The notes beneath the pieces are model-generated. The model searched no databases. It was given only the letters and a program-made list of their open reading frames with translations, and was not told the DNA's origin. From Rhizobium albus (lineage in GTDB: Bacteria; Pseudomonadota; Alphaproteobacteria; Rhizobiales; Rhizobiaceae): DNA of 64,000 bases. Made by a program: the position numbers and the translations under genes. The DNA lies in the NCBI GenBank assembly GCA_030160035.1, contig BSNO01000001.1, positions 1,178,001-1,242,000 of the forward strand. Reading direction: 5' to 3'. Positions 60,276-64,000 of this stretch are shown piece by piece (positions within the stretch are counted from its first letter, which is position 1; each line of letters opens with the position of its first letter).

Positions 60276-61247
60276 TCAGGGCACGAGCACCGTCTTGCCA
60301 CGCGCACCGCGCTGCAGAATTTCGCTCAACACGGCGGCCGCGTCGGCGAGCGGGCGCTTGTCACCGACATGAGGTCTCACGCGACCATTCGCGTGCCAGG
60401 CGAACAGCTCGCGCATGTTTTCCAGATAGAGCGCGCGTTCCCTGGCGATGAAGTTTCCCCAGAATACGCCGATCACGGCAAACTCCTTCACGAGTGCCAG
60501 GTTGACGGGAAAGCTCGGAATGCGCCCCGACGCGAAGCCGACGACGAGCAGCCTGCCGCCCCGCGCCATCAGCCGCGTGGCCGTGTCGAAGGCATCGCCT
60601 CCAACGGGATCGAAGACGACATCGACACCTCGGCCGGCGGTCTCCTGCTTCACCGCGTCTTTCAGGTCATCATAGCCGAGCACGACGTCGGCGCCGTTTG
60701 CTTCAGCCAGCGCACGCTTATCCTCGCTCGATGCGACCGCGATGACATGTGCGCCCATCGCCTTGCCGATCTGGATCGCGGCAATGCCGGTGGAACCCGC
60801 AGCACCCAGCACCAGCAGCTTCTCGCCCGGTTGAAGTGACGCACGTTGCTTCAGCGCATGATGCGACGTGCCATAGGCACAGAGCAGGGCACAGGCGTCA
60901 TCGAACGACACGTGATCGGGAAGCGCGATCAGATTGGCGGCATCGGTCACGAGTTCGCTCGCATAGCCGCCGGTGGTGAGGAGTGCCGCGACGCGATCGC
61001 CGATCGCAAAGCCTTCGACATTGTCGCCCAATGCCGCGATCGTGCCGGCGACTTCCATGCCGGGGGTGAACGGCGTTTGCGGCTTCATCTGGTAGAGGCC
61101 CTGCACCAGAAGCCCATCCGGATAGTTGACGCCGATCGCTTCCGCTTTGACCTGCACTTTGCCCGCAGCCGGCGCCCTCAACTCGACCCTTTCCAACCGC
61201 AACTGATCGAGCGGGCCGAAGGTGTGGCAGACGATGGCGCTGGTCAT
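60276..61247 (-). CDS. NADPH:quinone oxidoreductase-family protein
   Basis: This 323-residue medium-chain reductase without structural zinc cysteines has GVNYPDGLLVQGLYQMKPQT, PGMEVAGTIAALG and the Rossmann motif VLGAAGSTGIAAIQIGKAMG. It reduces quinones or enoyl compounds with NADPH; the substrate is unknown. ATG at 61247 overlaps the end of the acyl-CoA dehydrogenase gene by four bases, so the pair is coupled and may act on the same pathway. Confidence 0.9.
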   Translation of the reverse strand: MTSAIVCHTFGPLDQLRLERVELRAPAAGKVQVKAEAIGVNYPDGLLVQGLYQMKPQTPFTPGMEVAGTIAALGDNVEGFAIGDRVAALLTTGGYASELVTDAANLIALPDHVSFDDACALLCAYGTSHHALKQRASLQPGEKLLVLGAAGSTGIAAIQIGKAMGAHVIAVASSEDKRALAEANGADVVLGYDDLKDAVKQETAGRGVDVVFDPVGGDAFDTATRLMARGGRLLVVGFASGRIPSFPVNLALVKEFAVIGVFWGNFIARERALYLENMRELFAWHANGRVRPHVGDKRPLADAAAVLSEILQRGARGKTVLVP

Positions 61248-62485
61248 TTGGCGGATCCTTCGCGGTAAAGGGCGAGTTCGTTGCGCGCCACCTGGCGGCG
61301 GTGGACAGCGTCCGGTCCATCGGCAAGACGCAGCGTGCGCAGATGCGTCCACATGCGCGCAAGCGGCGTGTCCTGTGACACGCCCTGACCGCCAAACATC
61401 TGCACCGCTTGATCGACGACCTTGAGCGCGACATTCGGCGCTACGACCTTGATCTGGCTGATCCAGGGTGCAGCAGCCTTTGCATCCTTCTGGTCCATGG
61501 CAAAGGCGGCGCGCAGGCAGAGAAGCCGCGCCATTTCGATCTCCATGCGGCATTCGGCGATGATGTCGTGGTTGGCGCCGAGATCGGCGAGGTGCTTGCC
61601 GAAGGCTTCGCGCTCGACGGCACGCCGGCACATGAGTTCGAGGGCACGTTCCGCCTGGCCGGTGGCGCGCATGCAATGGTGGATGCGGCCGGGGCCAAGC
61701 CGACCTTGCGCGATCTCGAAGCCGCGTCCTTCGCCGACGAGCAGGTCCTCGACCGGTACACGCACATCGCTGAAACGCAGATGCAGATGCCCGTGTGGCG
61801 CGTCGTCATCGCCATAGACCGCCATGGCCCGCAGCTTCTCGATGCCTGGAGTTTTCGCGTCGACCACCAGCATGGAATGGCGGCGGTGGCGCGGCACATC
61901 TTCGCCACCGGTCCGCACCATGACGATGTAAACGGCGCAGCGCGGATCGCCGGCGCCCGACGCCCACCACTTCTCGCCGTTCAGCACATAATGGTCGCCA
62001 TCGCGGTCGCAGCGCATGGCGATGTTGGTGGCGTCGGAGCAGGCGACGTCCGGCTCGGTCATCAGATAGGCCGAGCGGATATCGCCGGCGAGCAGGGGCT
62101 TCAGCCAGCGCTCCTTGTGAATATCCGAGCCGTAGCGTTCGAGCACTTCCATGTTGCCGGTGTCGGGCGCGGCGCAGTTGAAGATCTCGGCTGCCAAATG
62201 CGACTTGCCCATTTCTTCGGCGAGATAGGCATAGTCCACCGTCGTCAGGCCGTAGCCGCGCTCGCTGTCGGTGAGCCAGAAATTCCAGAGACCGCACTCG
62301 CGCGCTTTTGCTTTCAGCGTTGTCAGGATTTCGCTTTGGCGGGCGGTGTGCGACCAGCGATCGCCTCTACCGACTTCGGCGAGGAACTCTGCGTCAAGCG
62401 GGGCGATCTCCTCTTCGATCATCTGCTTTACCGCAGCGTGAATCGGGATGAGCCGGTCCGTCATTCCAAGGTCCATGGCGCTCAT
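61244..62485 (-). CDS. Acyl-CoA dehydrogenase
   Basis: This 413-residue FAD enzyme of the ACAD10/11-like group has AYLMTEPDVACSDATNIAMR, GEKWWASGAGDPRC, RVPVEDLLVGEGRGFEIAQG and a C-terminal FGGQGVSQDTPLARMW. It oxidises an acyl-CoA at the alpha-beta bond. The divergent SDR and phosphotransferase genes are typical companions of ACAD10/11-like enzymes, which act on 4-hydroxyacyl-CoA; the substrate here is inferred only. Confidence 0.92.
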   Translation of the reverse strand: MSAMDLGMTDRLIPIHAAVKQMIEEEIAPLDAEFLAEVGRGDRWSHTARQSEILTTLKAKARECGLWNFWLTDSERGYGLTTVDYAYLAEEMGKSHLAAEIFNCAAPDTGNMEVLERYGSDIHKERWLKPLLAGDIRSAYLMTEPDVACSDATNIAMRCDRDGDHYVLNGEKWWASGAGDPRCAVYIVMVRTGGEDVPRHRRHSMLVVDAKTPGIEKLRAMAVYGDDDAPHGHLHLRFSDVRVPVEDLLVGEGRGFEIAQGRLGPGRIHHCMRATGQAERALELMCRRAVEREAFGKHLADLGANHDIIAECRMEIEMARLLCLRAAFAMDQKDAKAAAPWISQIKVVAPNVALKVVDQAVQMFGGQGVSQDTPLARMWTHLRTLRLADGPDAVHRRQVARNELALYREGSAK

Positions 62486-62559
62486 CTCATCCTTCCTCCT
62501 CGGTTGTCCTTCGCCGTCTCCATCGACTAAGGATCGATGAGGACAGGGCGGAGGAGCAT

Positions 62560-63381
62560 ATGGCCTATCTGGAGGACCTCTTTACGGTCAAGGACAAGAC
62601 GGCGCTCGTGACGGGCGGTGCCACCGGCATCGGACGCATGGTTGCGACGGCGCTCGTGCAAGGCGGCGCGCATGTCTACATCGCTTCGCGCAAGGGCGCG
62701 GATTGCGAAGCCGTGGCACAAGAGCTGAACGGTATTGGCGCATCCGGTCGTGCTGAAGGCTTTGCCGGCGATGTCGGCAGCGAGGAGGGCGTGAAGGCGC
62801 TTGCAGCGGAACTGGCGCAGCGCACCGACCGCCTGAATATCCTCGTCAACAATGCCGGTATCTCCTGGGGCGAGCCGCTCGAGAGTTTTCCTCATGCCGC
62901 CTGGCAGAAGGTGATGAACGTCAATGTCGCGGGCCTGTTCACGCTGACGCGGGACCTCCTGCCGCTGCTCGACAAGGCCGCCAGCGATGCGGACCCGGCG
63001 CGCGTCATCAATCTCGGCTCGGTCATGGGAACGGTGCCGCTCGCCGATGGCGCCTATTCCTATTCGGCGTCGAAGGCCGCGGTGCATCACCTCACGCGCA
63101 TTCTCGCCAATGAATTCGCGGCCCGCCGCATCACCGTCAACGCTTTCGCGCCTGGGCCTTTCCAGAGCAAAATGACGGCATTTGCCACCGGCACGGATGA
63201 GAAGGCCGAAATCGTCGGTCGCGGCGTTCCGCTGGGGCGGATCGGGTCGCCTGACGATATCGCGGGCGCCACGCTCTACCTTTGCTCGAAGGCGGGCGCG
63301 TATATTTCGGGCGCAATCCTGCCGCTCGATGGCGGCATGTCCGCGCATGACAGCAACCGACTGTTCAAGGACTTCCAGTGA
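62560..63381 (+). CDS. Short-chain dehydrogenase/reductase
   Basis: This 273-residue classical SDR has the NAD(P) motif VTGGATGIGRM, ILVNNAGISWG and the catalytic YSYSASKAA (YxxxK). The C-terminal GAILPLDGGMSAHD is family-typical. Substrate unknown; neighbours point to a hydroxyacyl-CoA or fatty alcohol. It is divergent from the acyl-CoA dehydrogenase gene and overlaps the next start by one base. Confidence 0.93.
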   Translation: MAYLEDLFTVKDKTALVTGGATGIGRMVATALVQGGAHVYIASRKGADCEAVAQELNGIGASGRAEGFAGDVGSEEGVKALAAELAQRTDRLNILVNNAGISWGEPLESFPHAAWQKVMNVNVAGLFTLTRDLLPLLDKAASDADPARVINLGSVMGTVPLADGAYSYSASKAAVHHLTRILANEFAARRITVNAFAPGPFQSKMTAFATGTDEKAEIVGRGVPLGRIGSPDDIAGATLYLCSKAGAYISGAILPLDGGMSAHDSNRLFKDFQ

Positions 63382-64000
63382 TGGCGGCGGTGACGGATAT
63401 CGTGGACATGCCGGACATCGATGCGCTGGAAGCTGTGCTGGCCGGCGAGATCGAGGGCTTCGGCCGCATCAGCGAAATGCGCAAGTTCGACACTGGCCAG
63501 TCGAACCCGACCTATCTGATTGTCACCGCGGACCGCCGCTTCGTGCTGCGCGCCAAGCCGCCCGGGCAGCTCTTGAAATCCGCGCATCAGGTCGATCGCG
63601 AGTTTCGCGTCATGCGCGCGCTCGGCGGCACGGCGGTGCCGGTTCCAAGGGTTCACTATCTCTCGCCGGAGGACTCCGTCATGGGTCGGATGTTCTTCGT
63701 CATGGAGCATCTGGATGGGCGCATCCTGTGGGATCCGGCCTTGCCCGAACTGTCCGCGCACGAACGTCAGGCAATCTATGACGCGATGGTCAAGGCACTG
63801 GCTGCGCTGCACGATGTCGACATCGAGGCTGCCGGGCTTTCCGATTTCGGGCGGCCCGGCAATTATTTCGAGCGCCAGCTGAAGCGCTGGAGCGAGCAGT
63901 ACCGCGCAAGCGTCATCGATCCGATCCCCGACATGGATGCGCTGATCGACTGGCTTGCCGAAAACCTGCCGGACGATGACAGCCAGGTCTCGCTGGTGCA
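63381..64000 (+). CDS. Phosphotransferase-family (APH/ACAD10 kinase-like) protein, N-terminal part
   Basis: The first 206 codons of a gene that runs past the window end. MRKFDTGQSNPTYLIVTADR, FVLRAKPPGQLLKSAHQVDR and MFFVMEHLDGRILWDPALPE match the aminoglycoside/choline-kinase-like phosphotransferase family that occurs next to ACAD10/11 dehydrogenases and phosphorylates 4-hydroxyacyl-CoA. The catalytic HxD motif would lie beyond the window. It starts in TGATG overlap with the SDR gene. Confidence 0.9.
   Translation, partial: MAAVTDIVDMPDIDALEAVLAGEIEGFGRISEMRKFDTGQSNPTYLIVTADRRFVLRAKPPGQLLKSAHQVDREFRVMRALGGTAVPVPRVHYLSPEDSVMGRMFFVMEHLDGRILWDPALPELSAHERQAIYDAMVKALAALHDVDIEAAGLSDFGRPGNYFERQLKRWSEQYRASVIDPIPDMDALIDWLAENLPDDDSQVSLV

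Overview
The window looks like a chromosomal segment of an alphaproteobacterium of the order Hyphomicrobiales (Rhizobiales). Three marker loci support this: a complete acpXL-fabZXL-fabF2XL-fabF1XL-adh-lpxXL cluster for the very-long-chain lipid A acyl group, a PhyR/NepR/EcfG general stress response locus with matching promoters, and an fds-type NAD-linked formate dehydrogenase. The DNA is GC-rich with strong third-position GC, which creates many long antisense shadow frames. I cannot name the genus from sequence alone. No rRNA, tRNA, CRISPR array or prophage was recognised.

Layout. 1-3.1 kb: end of fdsB and all of fdsA. 3.1-5.1 kb: a palindromic repeat, a strong hairpin, a 48-residue small ORF and a TadG-like VWA protein. 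5.1-31 kb: a large cobalamin block. cobQ is followed by an oversized cobalamin riboswitch that precedes hupE-cobU-cobW-cobN-GFA-cobO. After a sugar dehydrogenase, a TSUP exporter and a TerB-like gene comes a structured leader, then cbiX-cobH(fusion)-cobL-cobI-cbiG/cobJ-cobM, with cobK and cbiD on the other strand and cobA-cobB-cobC-cobD completing the block. The enzyme set mixes markers of the early-cobalt pathway (CbiX, CbiG, CbiD) with the late chelatase subunit CobN; CobG, CobF, CobS and CobT are not in the window.

31-36.5 kb: the lipid A very-long-chain fatty acid cluster, in which FabF2XL has lost the condensing-enzyme catalytic residues. 36.6-40 kb: adenine deaminase and 6-phosphogluconate dehydrogenase. 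40-53.6 kb: reductive pyrimidine catabolism (PreT/PreA dihydropyrimidine dehydrogenase, hydantoinase, beta-ureidopropionase, omega-aminotransferase), a RutR-like regulator with a RutR-like palindrome, and a four-gene ABC importer. A small DUF559 nuclease-like gene bounded by inverted REP palindromes is wedged between the ureidopropionase and hydantoinase genes. It is the best candidate here for an undescribed mobile unit.

53.7-60.2 kb: small proteins, a Crp/Fnr regulator, a single-domain response regulator, ecfG-nepR divergent from phyR, then csbD and a three-gene envelope-stress operon. Perfect GGAAC-N16-CGTT promoters precede nepR-ecfG, csbD and the envelope operon. 60.2-64 kb: quinone oxidoreductase, acyl-CoA dehydrogenase, SDR and a phosphotransferase cut by the window end, probably a lipid or acyl-CoA catabolic group.

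Functions were assigned by reading translated sequence and motifs from memory of the families. No database search was run.
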